A stretch of 64,000 nt of DNA from Promicromonospora thailandica (GTDB taxonomy: Bacteria; Actinomycetota; Actinomycetes; Actinomycetales; Cellulomonadaceae): contig NZ_JAMTCS010000001.1 of the NCBI RefSeq assembly GCF_024171955.1, positions 310,001 through 374,000 on the forward strand, in the 5' to 3' direction. Position 1 is the stretch's first letter, and each line of letters starts with the position of its first letter. The notes under the pieces are model-generated. The model had not been told where the DNA came from. It did no database searches and saw only the letters and a list, made by a program, of their open reading frames with translations. Made by a program: the position numbers and the translations under genes. Positions 37,772 through 47,800 of the stretch are shown here, piece by piece.

Positions 37772-37981
37772 TCAGTCGGGTCCGGCCGCCTCGTCGGGGT
37801 CGTCCGCCTGGACGTCGAGCGCCTGCTCCACGACGTCCGCCTCGTCGGCGTCCCCGTCGGCGTCCGGGCGCGGGGCGTCCGGCACGTACTCGTCGGGCTC
37901 GTGCGTGGTGTCGACCTCCGCGTCCCGGGGCGGGTCCAGCCCTGCGTCCTGCCAGGAGTCGGGTCCGGGGAGCGTGCTCAT
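37772..37981 (-). CDS. Small highly acidic protein of unknown function
   Basis: 69 residues, about a third of them Asp or Glu, with no hydrophobic segment and probably disordered. It starts at ATG 37981 with GAGGTTCG upstream as a plausible ribosome binding site (AGGAGG at 37987-37992 on this strand). Similar small acidic proteins occur in many actinobacteria (DUF5709-like), but I cannot assign it to that family with certainty. It is 24 bases downstream of the C39-like gene on the same strand and likely cotranscribed with it. Confidence 0.6.
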   Translation of the reverse strand: MSTLPGPDSWQDAGLDPPRDAEVDTTHEPDEYVPDAPRPDADGDADEADVVEQALDVQADDPDEAAGPD

Positions 37982-38005
37982 GCGAACCTCCTCGTCGGTC
38001 GTCCG

Positions 38006-38923
38006 TCAGTCCGTCTCCATCGTCTCCCCGGCCGCTCCCGCCCGCCACCGGCCCGGCCGCTCGGGCAGCAGCGCCCAGACCACGTGCGGCCAGCCGCCGA
38101 ACGCCGCCGTCAGCGCCTTGCGCACCCGCGCGGCGGTCCGGTCCGCGGTGGACGGCGACAGGGTCGCGCCCGGCGGCGGCACCGGCGGCGGGTCGAGCAG
38201 CGCGGCCACGGGGACGGTGTGCAGCCCCGCGCCGGATGGTTCGTACAGCACCGCGCTGCCGCCGGAGCCCGCGCCGTCCGCCAGGGTGAGGAGCACCACG
38301 TGCCGGGGCACCGCGGCCTCCCAGCCCCCGGTGACGTCGCCGCCCGTGTACAGCGGGACGGGCACGCCCGCGCGCGCCGCGGCGACCGCCGTCTCCAGCA
38401 CGGCGCGCGGCCCGGCCACCCGGTGCACGTACCGGACGCCGCCGTAGCTGGCGAACCGCGCGGCGCCCCACGGCGGCGTGCCGTACGAGCGCGGCCAGCC
38501 CGCAGGCCCCAGGGCGCGCCGGTTGGTCGCGGCGTGGACCGCGCGCTGCAGCCGCGCGAAGCCGTCGGCCGGGTCGCCGGACGCGAGCCGGAGCGCGGCC
38601 CGTGGGTCGCCGGCCAGCCCGAGCATGGCGAGCACGGCGGCGCCGCACGTCGTCTCGTCGATCTGCACGGCGGCCGCGGTCGCGCCGTCGAGCGACGGCA
38701 GGTTCAGCCGCCGCGGGAAGCCGACCGTGCCGGTGCCACGCTCGCGCGCCAGCGGGTCCAGCACGGACCGCCGGGCCCGGTTGCCGGCCACCTCCAGGCG
38801 GTGCCGGACGTCGTCGGGCACCGGGGGCCGCTCGAACCGCCCCGGCGGGGGCGGGGCGGGCACGGGTCCGGTGAATGCGCGCACGGCGCCGAGCAGGGAC
38901 GAAAGGCGCAATGTCGACGGCAC
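38006..38923 (-). CDS. Putative cysteine-peptidase-like (C39/papain-fold) protein of unknown function
   Basis: 305 residues. QIDETTCGAAVLAMLGLAG at about 93-111 has the Cys followed by Gly-Ala-Ala pattern of C39-like or papain-fold cysteine peptidases. A later PRHVVLLTLADG (about 211-222) could supply the histidine, with the acid in the following YEPSGAGLH segment. No signal peptide, but a Pro-rich N-terminus (PAPPPPGRFERPP). I do not recognise a named family. It sits between deoA and add on the same strand, which does not explain its job. Confidence 0.6.
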   Translation of the reverse strand: MPSTLRLSSLLGAVRAFTGPVPAPPPPGRFERPPVPDDVRHRLEVAGNRARRSVLDPLARERGTGTVGFPRRLNLPSLDGATAAAVQIDETTCGAAVLAMLGLAGDPRAALRLASGDPADGFARLQRAVHAATNRRALGPAGWPRSYGTPPWGAARFASYGGVRYVHRVAGPRAVLETAVAAARAGVPVPLYTGGDVTGGWEAAVPRHVVLLTLADGAGSGGSAVLYEPSGAGLHTVPVAALLDPPPVPPPGATLSPSTADRTAARVRKALTAAFGGWPHVVWALLPERPGRWRAGAAGETMETD

Positions 38924-39008
38924 GTCGCCAGGCTATGCCGGGTCGGCGCGACTCGCCGGTTCGCCACGCTGGACGGCCGGCGTCGTCCGGCGGCGGTGAA
39001 CGCGCAGG

Positions 39009-40406
39009 TCAGACGATACGGTCGAGCACCACCGGGCGGTCGTGCACCAGGCCGGCGCCGGCCAGGGCGCCCGCGCCGCCGTCGATGCTCGCGAGCGCGC
39101 CTGCCGCACCCGCGAAGATGCCCTCCAGCACGGTCTCGGCGCTCTCGTGCCGCACCTCCCAGGCCCCGGCGAGCGCCTCGCGCGCCCGCTCGAACCGCTC
39201 GGGGGTGTCGGTGTGCAGGGTCAGCACCGGCTGGCCCTCGGCCACCCGCCCACCGGGCTTGACGTGGATCTCGATGCCGGCCGCCGCCTGCACCGCGTCC
39301 TCCTTGCGGGCCCGGCCGGCGCCCAGCCGGCGCACCGCCACGCCGACGGCGTACGCGTCGAGCGAGGTCAGCACGCCGGAGCGCGGCGCCACCAGGGTCT
39401 CGGTCTCCTTCGCGACCGGCAGCGGCGCGTCGACGTCGCCGCCCTGGGCCGCGATCATCGCGCGCCACCGGTCCATGGCCCGGCCGTCGGCCAGCGCGGC
39501 GCGCACGTCCGCCTCGGGGGTGGGGCGGCCCGCGGCGTCGAGCATCTCGACGGCCAGCGCCACCGTGAGGTCGACGACGTCCGCCGGCCCGCCGCCCGCC
39601 AGCACCTCGAGCGACTCGCGCACCTCCAGCGCGTTGCCCGCGGTGAGGCCGAGCGGCACGGACATGTCCGTGAGCAGGGCGACGGTGCGCACGCCGGCGT
39701 CGGTACCGAGGTCGACCATGGTGCGGGCGAGCTCGCGCGCGCTGTCCAGGTCCTTCATGAACGCGCCCGAGCCCACCTTGACGTCGAGCACCAGGGCGCC
39801 CGTGCCCTCGGCGATCTTCTTGGACATGATCGAGCTCGCGATGAGCGGGATCGCCTCGACCGTGGCGGTGACGTCCCGCAGCGCGTAGAGCTTCTTGTCG
39901 GCCGGCGCCAGGCCCGCGCCCGCGGCGCAGACCACCGCGCCCACGGACTCGAGCTGCCCCATCATCTCGTCGTTGGTCAGGGACGCACGCCAGCCCGGGA
40001 TGGACTCCAGCTTGTCGAGCGTGCCGCCGGTGTGGCCCAGGCCGCGGCCCGAGAGCTGCGGCACGGCCACGTCGAAGGTCGCGACGAGGGGCGCCAGCGG
40101 CAGGGTGATCTTGTCCCCCACGCCGCCGGTCGAGTGCTTGTCCGCCGTGGGCCGCGAGAGCCCGGCGAACGACATGCGCTCGCCCGACGCGATCATCGCG
40201 TGCGTCCACCGGGAGATCTCGGGCCGGGTCATGCCGTTGAGCAGGATCGCCATGGTCATGGCGGCCATCTGCTCGTCGGCCACCGCACCACGCGTGTAGG
40301 CGTCGATCAGCCAGTCGATCTGCGCGTCGCTCAGGGACTCCGTGTTGTCGCGCTTGGTCCGGATGATGTCGACGGCGTCGAACGGCTCGGTCGCCTGCTC
40401 GGTCAT
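39009..40406 (-). CDS. deoA: Thymidine phosphorylase
   Basis: 465 residues. It converts thymidine (or deoxyuridine) and phosphate to base and deoxyribose-1-phosphate. The N-terminal helical domain starts IIRTKRDNTESLSDAQIDW. KHSTGGVGDKITLPLAP and GHTGGTLDKLESIPGW are the phosphate/nucleoside signatures, and VKVGSGAFMKDLDSA another conserved block. ATG 40406 overlaps the cdd stop by 4 bases, showing translational coupling. Product deoxyribose-1-phosphate needs a phosphopentomutase before DeoC. Confidence 0.94.
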   Translation of the reverse strand: MTEQATEPFDAVDIIRTKRDNTESLSDAQIDWLIDAYTRGAVADEQMAAMTMAILLNGMTRPEISRWTHAMIASGERMSFAGLSRPTADKHSTGGVGDKITLPLAPLVATFDVAVPQLSGRGLGHTGGTLDKLESIPGWRASLTNDEMMGQLESVGAVVCAAGAGLAPADKKLYALRDVTATVEAIPLIASSIMSKKIAEGTGALVLDVKVGSGAFMKDLDSARELARTMVDLGTDAGVRTVALLTDMSVPLGLTAGNALEVRESLEVLAGGGPADVVDLTVALAVEMLDAAGRPTPEADVRAALADGRAMDRWRAMIAAQGGDVDAPLPVAKETETLVAPRSGVLTSLDAYAVGVAVRRLGAGRARKEDAVQAAAGIEIHVKPGGRVAEGQPVLTLHTDTPERFERAREALAGAWEVRHESAETVLEGIFAGAAGALASIDGGAGALAGAGLVHDRPVVLDRIV

Positions 40407-40840
40407 GATGCTGCCTCCCGCACGTGGTCCAGGTTGCCCGGCCCGAAGGCCTGCGGCAGTACTTCGGTCATCGGCAGGACACCCTGGGGCGTGTCCACCA
40501 GCAGGTCGGGCCCGCCGTGCTCCCACAGGAGCTGGCGGCACCGACCGCACGGCATGATCGTCTCGCCGAGCACGTTCACGCAGGTGAACGATGCCAGCTG
40601 CCCCCCGCCCGACATCACCAGCGCGCTGATCAGCGAGCACTCGGCGCAGAGCGTGACGCCGTAGGCGGCGTTCTCGATGTTCGCCCCGGTGAGCAGGCGT
40701 CCGTCGGTGGCGTACGCCGCCGCACCGACCTTGAAGTCGGAGTACGGCGCGTACGCCTTGCCGACCGCCTCCCGGGCAGCGGCCCGCAGGCCGTCCCAGT
40801 CCACGGTGTCGTGGGAGTCCTCGGTGTTCACGGTCCCCAT
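40403..40840 (-). CDS. cdd: Cytidine deaminase
   Basis: 145 residues, the short tetrameric type. It deaminates (deoxy)cytidine to (deoxy)uridine. YSDFKVGAAA and ENAAYGVTLCAECSLI give the substrate pocket with zinc ligand C65 and catalytic E67; IMPCGRCRQLL gives zinc ligands C98 and C101. It starts at ATG 40840, 2 bases before the permease stop region, so it is the fifth gene of the nucleoside-uptake operon. The first ten residues are variable. Confidence 0.93.
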   Translation of the reverse strand: MGTVNTEDSHDTVDWDGLRAAAREAVGKAYAPYSDFKVGAAAYATDGRLLTGANIENAAYGVTLCAECSLISALVMSGGGQLASFTCVNVLGETIMPCGRCRQLLWEHGGPDLLVDTPQGVLPMTEVLPQAFGPGNLDHVREAAS

Positions 40841-40842
40841 CC

Positions 40843-42141
40843 TCAGCCCTTGACGTACGGCTCGCCCGACGCGGCCGGCGGCCGCGACCGGCCCACCAGG
40901 CCGGCCACGGCGAGCAGCGTGACGACGTACGGGACCATGAGCATGAACTGGCTGGGCACGGGCGAGCCCACCACGGACAGCACGTTCTGCAGGTTGGACG
41001 CGAAGCCGAACAGCAGGCCGGCGAACGCCGCGCGCACCGGGTCCCACTTGCCGAAGATCACCGCGGCGAGCGCGATGTAGCCCGCGCCGCCGGTCATGTT
41101 CTCGCCGAACTGGCTGAGCTGCACGGTCGTGTAGAACGCGCCGCCGAGCCCCGCGACGGCGCCCGCGACGAGCACCGCGTTGTAGCGGGTGCGCACCACG
41201 TCGATGCCGACGGTGTCGGCCGCCTTCGGGTGCTCGCCCACGGCCCGCAGCCGCAGGCCCCACCGCGTGCGGTTCAGCGCGAACCAGACGGCGGGCACGG
41301 CCAGGAACATGAGGTAGATGAGCAGCGGCTGCCGGAACAGCACGGGGCCGAGCACCGGGATGTCCGACAGCACCGGGATCGGCACGGCCGTGAACCGGGT
41401 GGTCGAGTTCAGCGTCTCCGCCGAGGGCACGAGCACCTGCGAGTACAGGAAGCTCGTCAGGCCCACGACGAGCACGTTCAGCACCACACCGACGATCACC
41501 TGGTTGACGTGGTAGGTGATCGCGAAGAGGCCGAGCACCAGCGACACGAGCGCACCGGCCAGCAGTGCGGCCGCGAGGCCCGCCACGGCGCTGTCCGTGA
41601 TCGACGAGACGACGGCGGCGGTGAACGCAGCGCCCAGGAGCTGGGCCTCGATCGCGATGTTGACCACGCCCGCACGCTCGCCGATGACACCGCCCAGCGC
41701 GCCGTAGACGAACGGCACCGACCACAGCACGGCGCCGCCGAGCAGGCCGACGATCGACAGGTCGCGCGGGCTGCCCGCGCCGGCCCAGGCCAGGAAGCCC
41801 GTCAGCGCGGCGGCCGAGTACACGACCACGAGCCACGTCGGGGTGCGCCGGCGGCGCGCGGTGAGCACGGCGGCCACGGCCGTTACCGCGAGCAGCACGA
41901 CGGCGCACACCCAGGCGAGCGGCGCCGAGGGCAGCACGACGACCGGGATCTGGAAGAAGTCGCTGCGCTGGGACAGCAGGAAGCGCGTGTCCCCCGAGTG
42001 CGGCACCGCGACGAGCAGGAGCGCGTACAGCAGGGTCACCGTGGCCAGCACGCCCGCGGTCTTCCACGACACGAGCGTCACGGTCCGTGTCGTCTCCGAG
42101 AGCGGCGCGTCCAGCTGGGTGGTCTTGTGGTCGGCGCTCAC
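40843..42141 (-). CDS. BMP-type nucleoside ABC transporter permease 2
   Basis: 432 residues. An integral membrane protein with about ten hydrophobic helices. The core segment GVIGERAGVVNIAIEAQLLGAAF and the loop GWRLRAVGEHP-like GLRLRAVGEHPKAADTVGID match the YufQ/NupQ permease of the branched-chain/BMP subfamily. It starts at GTG 42141, overlapping permease 1 by 4 bases. With the ATPase, permease 1 and the BMP lipoprotein it should import nucleosides. The N-terminal 130 residues before the permease core are longer than in some homologues, with extra helices. Confidence 0.9.
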   Translation of the reverse strand: MSADHKTTQLDAPLSETTRTVTLVSWKTAGVLATVTLLYALLLVAVPHSGDTRFLLSQRSDFFQIPVVVLPSAPLAWVCAVVLLAVTAVAAVLTARRRRTPTWLVVVYSAAALTGFLAWAGAGSPRDLSIVGLLGGAVLWSVPFVYGALGGVIGERAGVVNIAIEAQLLGAAFTAAVVSSITDSAVAGLAAALLAGALVSLVLGLFAITYHVNQVIVGVVLNVLVVGLTSFLYSQVLVPSAETLNSTTRFTAVPIPVLSDIPVLGPVLFRQPLLIYLMFLAVPAVWFALNRTRWGLRLRAVGEHPKAADTVGIDVVRTRYNAVLVAGAVAGLGGAFYTTVQLSQFGENMTGGAGYIALAAVIFGKWDPVRAAFAGLLFGFASNLQNVLSVVGSPVPSQFMLMVPYVVTLLAVAGLVGRSRPPAASGEPYVKG

Positions 42142-43486
42142 GCGGCCGCCTCCTTCCGGTTCCGGGCGGCCCTGGCCTTCTTCGGGGCACGACGGCGGGC
42201 CGGGTCCGGCAGCCGGAAGATGGCCCGGACCAGCGGCGGCGCCGCGATGAACAGTACGATCAGCGACTGCACCACGAGCACGATGTCGCTCGGGACGCCC
42301 TCGGCTGCCTGCATGGTGGAGCCGCCGGCCTTGAAGGCGCCGAACAGGATGCCCGCGGCGAGCACGCCCCACGGGCTCGACCCGCCGAGCAGGGCGACGG
42401 TGATGGCGTCGAACCCGATCCCGGCGTCGATGTCCGAGCTGAAGCCCGTGGTGACACCGCCGAGCACCTGCGACGCGCCGGCCAGGCCGACGAGGCCACC
42501 GGCCACGAGCATCGAGCTCACGGTGGCCCGGCCGGTGTCGATGCCCGCCACGCGCGCGGCGCGCGGGTTCTCGCCCACCGCACGGAACGCGAAGCCCGCC
42601 GCGGACCGGTTGAGCAGCCACCACACGCCCACGACGGCGAGCAGCGCGAGGATGAAGCCCCAGGTCAGGTTGAACCGCTCGCCCAGCAGGGGCGGCAGCT
42701 GCGCGGACGGCGGGGTCGGCGGCGTCTTCGGGTTGGAGGAGCCGGGGGCCTGCAGCAGCCCCGGCGTCGCCAGGAAGTACGAGATCAGGTAGAACGCCAC
42801 GTAGTTGAGCATGATCGTGACGATCACCTCGTGGGCTCCGGTACGGGCCTTGAGCAGGCCCGCGAGGCCCGCCCAGAGCGCGCCCGCCGCGATGCCGGCC
42901 ACGAGGGCCAGGACCAGGTGCAGCGGGAACGGCACACCGCTCACGCCGAAGCCCACCCAGCCCGCGGCGGCCGCCGCCACGAGCATCTGCCCCTGGCCAC
43001 CGATGTTGAACAGGCCCGCACGGAAGGCGAGCGCCACGCCCAGACCCGCCGCGATGAGCGGGGTGGCGTAGCTCAGCGTCTCGGTCAGGGGCCGCAGGGC
43101 CGTGGCGACGTCCGGCGCCTGCAGGTTCACCACGGAGCCGCGGAACAGCGCCGCGTACGCCCCGCCGACGGCCTGGCCGAGCGCGACGAAGGTGTCGCCG
43201 GGCCGCGCGAAGAAGTACGTCGAGGCCGCCTTCACCTCCTCGTCGGTGAAGGCGATCATGATGGATCCCGCGACGATCGCGAGCAGCACGGCGCCCACCG
43301 ACACCGTCCACGGGCTGGTCATCGTCTGCTGCAGGGCCTTGGCCAGGCGGGTCTGCGTGTCGGCGGCGTCGTCGCCCACGGGCCCGGTGGCCGCGCGGGC
43401 CCGCTCCTGCTCCAGCTCCTCGGCTGTGCCGGGGTCGAGCTCCGGCTCCTGCCCGGGGTCCGTCCCCGGGCTCGACTCGGGCGTGC

Positions 43487-43490
<4 letters not shown>
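42138..43490 (-). CDS. BMP-type nucleoside ABC transporter permease 1
   Basis: 450 residues from GTG 43490. A 50-residue acidic cytosolic tail (EPELDPGTAEELEQERARAA) precedes the membrane domain. Family signature: FRAGLFNIGGQGQMLVAAAAA, FRAVGENPRAARVAGIDTG and ITVALLGGSSPWGVLAAG, matching the NupP/YufP permease. The C-terminus is basic (RRRAPKKARAARNRKE). It overlaps both neighbours by 4 bases, an arrangement of a tightly coupled operon. Confidence 0.9.
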
Positions 43491-45013
<1,523 letters not shown>

Positions 45014-45050
45014 TGGAATCCTTCCCGAAAAGGGGGTCCTGCTCATGACA

Positions 45051-45090
45051 GGTCCCGGGGCACACGGCGCGTGCCGTGCCCCCCGGGACC
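45051..45090. terminator. Hairpin between the lipoprotein gene and the transporter ATPase gene
   Basis: Arms GGTCCCGGGGCACACGGC (45051-45068) and its near-complement (45073-45090) pair at 16 of 18 positions with a 4-base loop. In transporter operons such internal hairpins often stabilise the binding-protein mRNA and attenuate distal genes. That role is inferred. Confidence 0.6.
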
Positions 45091-45146
45091 ATCTTGCGTC
45101 ACGTCTCGGTCATCCGACCGACCGGCCGCACGGGCCGTGAGACGGA

Positions 45147-46229
45147 TCACTGGGCGAGGTAGGACTCCACCTCGACGTCGCCCGCGATGATCGACTCCTT
45201 GAGGTCCTGGACCTCGGTCCAGAGCGCCGGGTCGACCTTGTCCTCGAAGTTGTGCAGCGGGGCGATGTCCACGCCGCCGTTCTCGAGCGTACCCACGTAC
45301 GGCGTCGGGTCGAACTCGTCGTTGCCCGAGGAGAGCACGGCCTCCTTCGTGGAGACGTCCATGCCCTTGAGGATGGAGGTCAGCACGATGTCCTGGGTGG
45401 TCGGGTCCGACTCGTAGAAGTCGGCGTCCACACCGATCAGGGCGACGTCCTCGCCGGAGTCCTCGATCGCGTCGATCGCGGACTGGTAGATCGGTCCGCC
45501 GACGGGCAGGATCACGTCGACACCCTGGTCGAGCACGTTCTGCGCCGTCTGCTTCGCCGCGGGGTCGGCCGCGAAGCCGCCCGTGAACGAGCCCTTCTCG
45601 CCGTCCCAGCCGACGAGCTCGACGTTCTCGCCCTTGGTCTCGTTGTAGTAGTCGATGCCCTGCTTGAAGCCGTCCATGAAGATGGTGACGGTCGGGAAGT
45701 CCATGCCGCCGAAGGTGCCGACCTTGCCGGCCTCCGAGTAGCCCGCGGCGAGGTAGCCCGCGAGGAACGCGCCCTGCGCCGTGTCGTAGAGGAGCGGCTT
45801 GATGTTGTCCGCGTCGGCCTGGCCGTCGAAGTCCGCGTCGGCCGCGTCGTCGATGATGATGTAGTCGATGTCCGGGTTGGCGGTCGCCGACTCGATGGTG
45901 GTGGCGGAGAGCGCGAAGCCGACCGTGACGATCGCGTCGCAGCTCTCGGCCACGAGCGACTCCACGTTGCCCTTGAAGTCGTTCTCGGACGCCGACTGCA
46001 CGTCGACCAGCTCGGTGTCGAGCTCCTGGGCCGCCGCGTCAGCGCCCTCGAAGCTGAGCTGGTTGAAGCTCTTGTCGTCGAAGCCACCGGCGTCCGACAC
46101 GATGCAGGGCTTGAAGTCACTGGCGGCAGCCGAACCGTCACCGGTCGACTCGGTGGGGGCCTCGCCGCATGCCGCGAGCGCGAGCGCCGCTGCTCCCGCA
46201 AGCGCGGTAAGCCGAACAGCCTTCTTCAC
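45147..46229 (-). CDS. BMP-family nucleoside-binding lipoprotein
   Basis: 360 residues from GTG 46229, placed by AAGGAG 9 bases upstream and by the signal peptide KKAVRLTALAGAAALALAAC. LAAC is the lipobox, so Cys21 or so is lipidated and the protein is anchored outside the membrane. The mature part has the BMP/Med fold: DAGGFDDKSFNQLSFEGA, ESDAIVTVGFALS-like CDAIVTVGFALS, GAFLAGYLAAGYSEAG, GTFGGMDFPTV and VILPVGGPIYQSAIDAI. BmpA/NupN-type proteins bind purine and other nucleosides. First gene of the transporter-cdd-deoA operon. Confidence 0.93.
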   Translation of the reverse strand: MKKAVRLTALAGAAALALAACGEAPTESTGDGSAAASDFKPCIVSDAGGFDDKSFNQLSFEGADAAAQELDTELVDVQSASENDFKGNVESLVAESCDAIVTVGFALSATTIESATANPDIDYIIIDDAADADFDGQADADNIKPLLYDTAQGAFLAGYLAAGYSEAGKVGTFGGMDFPTVTIFMDGFKQGIDYYNETKGENVELVGWDGEKGSFTGGFAADPAAKQTAQNVLDQGVDVILPVGGPIYQSAIDAIEDSGEDVALIGVDADFYESDPTTQDIVLTSILKGMDVSTKEAVLSSGNDEFDPTPYVGTLENGGVDIAPLHNFEDKVDPALWTEVQDLKESIIAGDVEVESYLAQ

Positions 46230-46253
46230 TGGTGCTCCTTCGATGATCCTGAG

Positions 46254-46279
46254 GGGCCCATCCAAACAGATCTGGGCCC
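46254..46279. promoter_or_regulatory. Small hairpin in the 5' leader of the nucleoside operon
   Basis: GGGCCCA at 46254-46260 and TGGGCCC at 46273-46279 form a 7-bp stem with a 12-base loop, ending 25 bases before the lipoprotein start. No known riboswitch class was recognised. Confidence 0.3.
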
Positions 46280-46328
46280 TATACCGCACCGAGGGTAGCC
46301 AGCGCATCCCGCGTTTCGCGTTTCGAGA

Positions 46329-46353
46329 CGGTAACCGGAGTAAGTCGTTACCG
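46329..46353. promoter_or_regulatory. Inverted repeat upstream of the nucleoside operon, candidate operator
   Basis: CGGTAAC at 46329-46335 and GTTACCG at 46347-46353, perfect 7-base arms spaced 11 bases. It lies about 100 bases upstream of the lipoprotein start, in the 174-base gap after the amidohydrolase. A regulator of LacI, GntR or DeoR type could bind here, but none is encoded nearby. Confidence 0.4.
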
Positions 46354-46403
46354 AAGCGTCATCGACAGGAACATCTCTGCGTCAGCGTGGAGGCGGCCCC
46401 GCG

Positions 46404-47705
46404 TCAGCGCGCCGCGAACTGGGCGAGGGCCCGCACACCCACGCCGATCGCCCGCTCGTCGACCACGAGGTCGCCCTGGTGCAGGTCGTACGTGCGGCCG
46501 CCCGGGGTGCGCACGCCGAGCCGTGCCATCGTGCCGGGGACCTTGCGCAGGTACCACGCGAAGTCCTCGCCGCCCATCGACTGCTCGGTGAGCTGCACGG
46601 CCTCGGGGCCGACGGCGTCGCGCACCGCGTCCTCGAGGTCGCACGTGGCCTCGGTCTGGTTCTCGACCGGCGGCACTCCGTGCGTGACCGTCACGGAGAC
46701 GTTGACCTGGTAGGGGGCGACGACCTGCTCGACCGCCTCGCGCACGATCTCGCCCGCCTTCTCCCAGGCGCGCACGTCGAGGCAGCGCAGCGTGCCCTTG
46801 AGCACGCCCGTGGACGGGATCGCGTTGGGGGTCGAGCCCGCCTGGACCGCACCCCAGGTGAGGTTCACGCCGGAGCGCGGGTCGAGGCGCCGGCCGAGCA
46901 CGGCGGGGGTCTGGGTGATGACCTGGCCGAGCGCGAAGACGACGTCCCCGGTCAAGTGCGGGCGCGAGGTGTGCCCGCCGGGCGACGTGATCGTCACGAT
47001 CACGGAGTCGCTCGCCGACGTGATGGGGCCGATCCGGGTGCCGACGTGGCCGACGTCGAACTTCGGGTCGCAGTGCAGCGCCGCGATGCGGTCCACGCCG
47101 TCCAGCTCGGACGTGCGGTTGATGATGTCCTCCGCGCCGCCGGGGAAGACCTCCTCGGCCGGCTGGAAGAACAAGCGCACGCCGCGGCGCAGTCGTCCCT
47201 CCTCGTGCAGCCGGGCCAGCACGAGGCCGGCGCCCAGCACCACGGTGGTGTGCACGTCGTGCCCGCACGCGTGCGCGACGCCCGGCCGGGTCGAGGCGAA
47301 CTCCACGCCGCTGGTCTCCTGGAGCGGCAGCGCGTCGAGGTCGGCGCGCAAGCCCACCCGGCCCTCGCCGGCCGGACCGTGGTCGGGGCCGATGTCGCAC
47401 ACCAGGCCGGAGCCGATGGGCAGCAGGCGCGGCTCGAGGCCCGCGGCCCGGAGCCGGTCGGCGACGGCCTGCGTGGTGCGGGTCTCCTTGCGGGACAGCT
47501 CGGGGTGCGCGTGGACCTCGCGGCGGAACGCGACCAGCTCGGCGTCCAGGCCCTCGGCCAGCTCGCCCACGCGGGCGGCGAGGGCGGCGAGGGCGGCGAC
47601 GACGTCCGTCGCGTTGCCGCCCGGCACGTCTCCGACAGGCATCTCATCGTTCGAAACGATCAGATCGAAATCGGCGAGACTGACGGGCGGCTGGGTGGGG
47701 TTCAC
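46404..47705 (-). CDS. M20-family amidohydrolase
   Basis: 433 residues from GTG 47705, chosen because TATTTT lies 6 bases upstream; ATG 47642 would give 412 residues and also retains the whole domain. REVHAHPELSRKET, ACGHDVHTTVVLGA, FFQPAEEVFPGGAEDII, ALHCDPKFDVGHVG and GGEDFAWYLRKVPG are the usual metal-binding and dimerisation blocks of hippurate-type hydrolases. It should cleave N-acyl amino acids or related amides in the cytosol. Specific substrate unknown. It precedes the nucleoside operon on the same strand but has a regulatory gap in between. Confidence 0.9.
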   Translation of the reverse strand: MNPTQPPVSLADFDLIVSNDEMPVGDVPGGNATDVVAALAALAARVGELAEGLDAELVAFRREVHAHPELSRKETRTTQAVADRLRAAGLEPRLLPIGSGLVCDIGPDHGPAGEGRVGLRADLDALPLQETSGVEFASTRPGVAHACGHDVHTTVVLGAGLVLARLHEEGRLRRGVRLFFQPAEEVFPGGAEDIINRTSELDGVDRIAALHCDPKFDVGHVGTRIGPITSASDSVIVTITSPGGHTSRPHLTGDVVFALGQVITQTPAVLGRRLDPRSGVNLTWGAVQAGSTPNAIPSTGVLKGTLRCLDVRAWEKAGEIVREAVEQVVAPYQVNVSVTVTHGVPPVENQTEATCDLEDAVRDAVGPEAVQLTEQSMGGEDFAWYLRKVPGTMARLGVRTPGGRTYDLHQGDLVVDERAIGVGVRALAQFAAR

Positions 47706-47711
47706 CACTTC

Positions 47712-47717
47712 AAAATA
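47712..47717 (-). promoter_or_regulatory. TATTTT -10 hexamer of the amidohydrolase
   Basis: TATTTT, 6 bases, then GTG 47705 on the minus strand; an AT-rich exception in this sequence. Confidence 0.5.
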
Positions 47718-47800
47718 GCGCTGTCCGGCCCGCGAGACACGGCCTGGGCGCAGATGTCCCACCATGCGGACAGATCGTGCCGAGCGGGGCCGGGGTGCCC

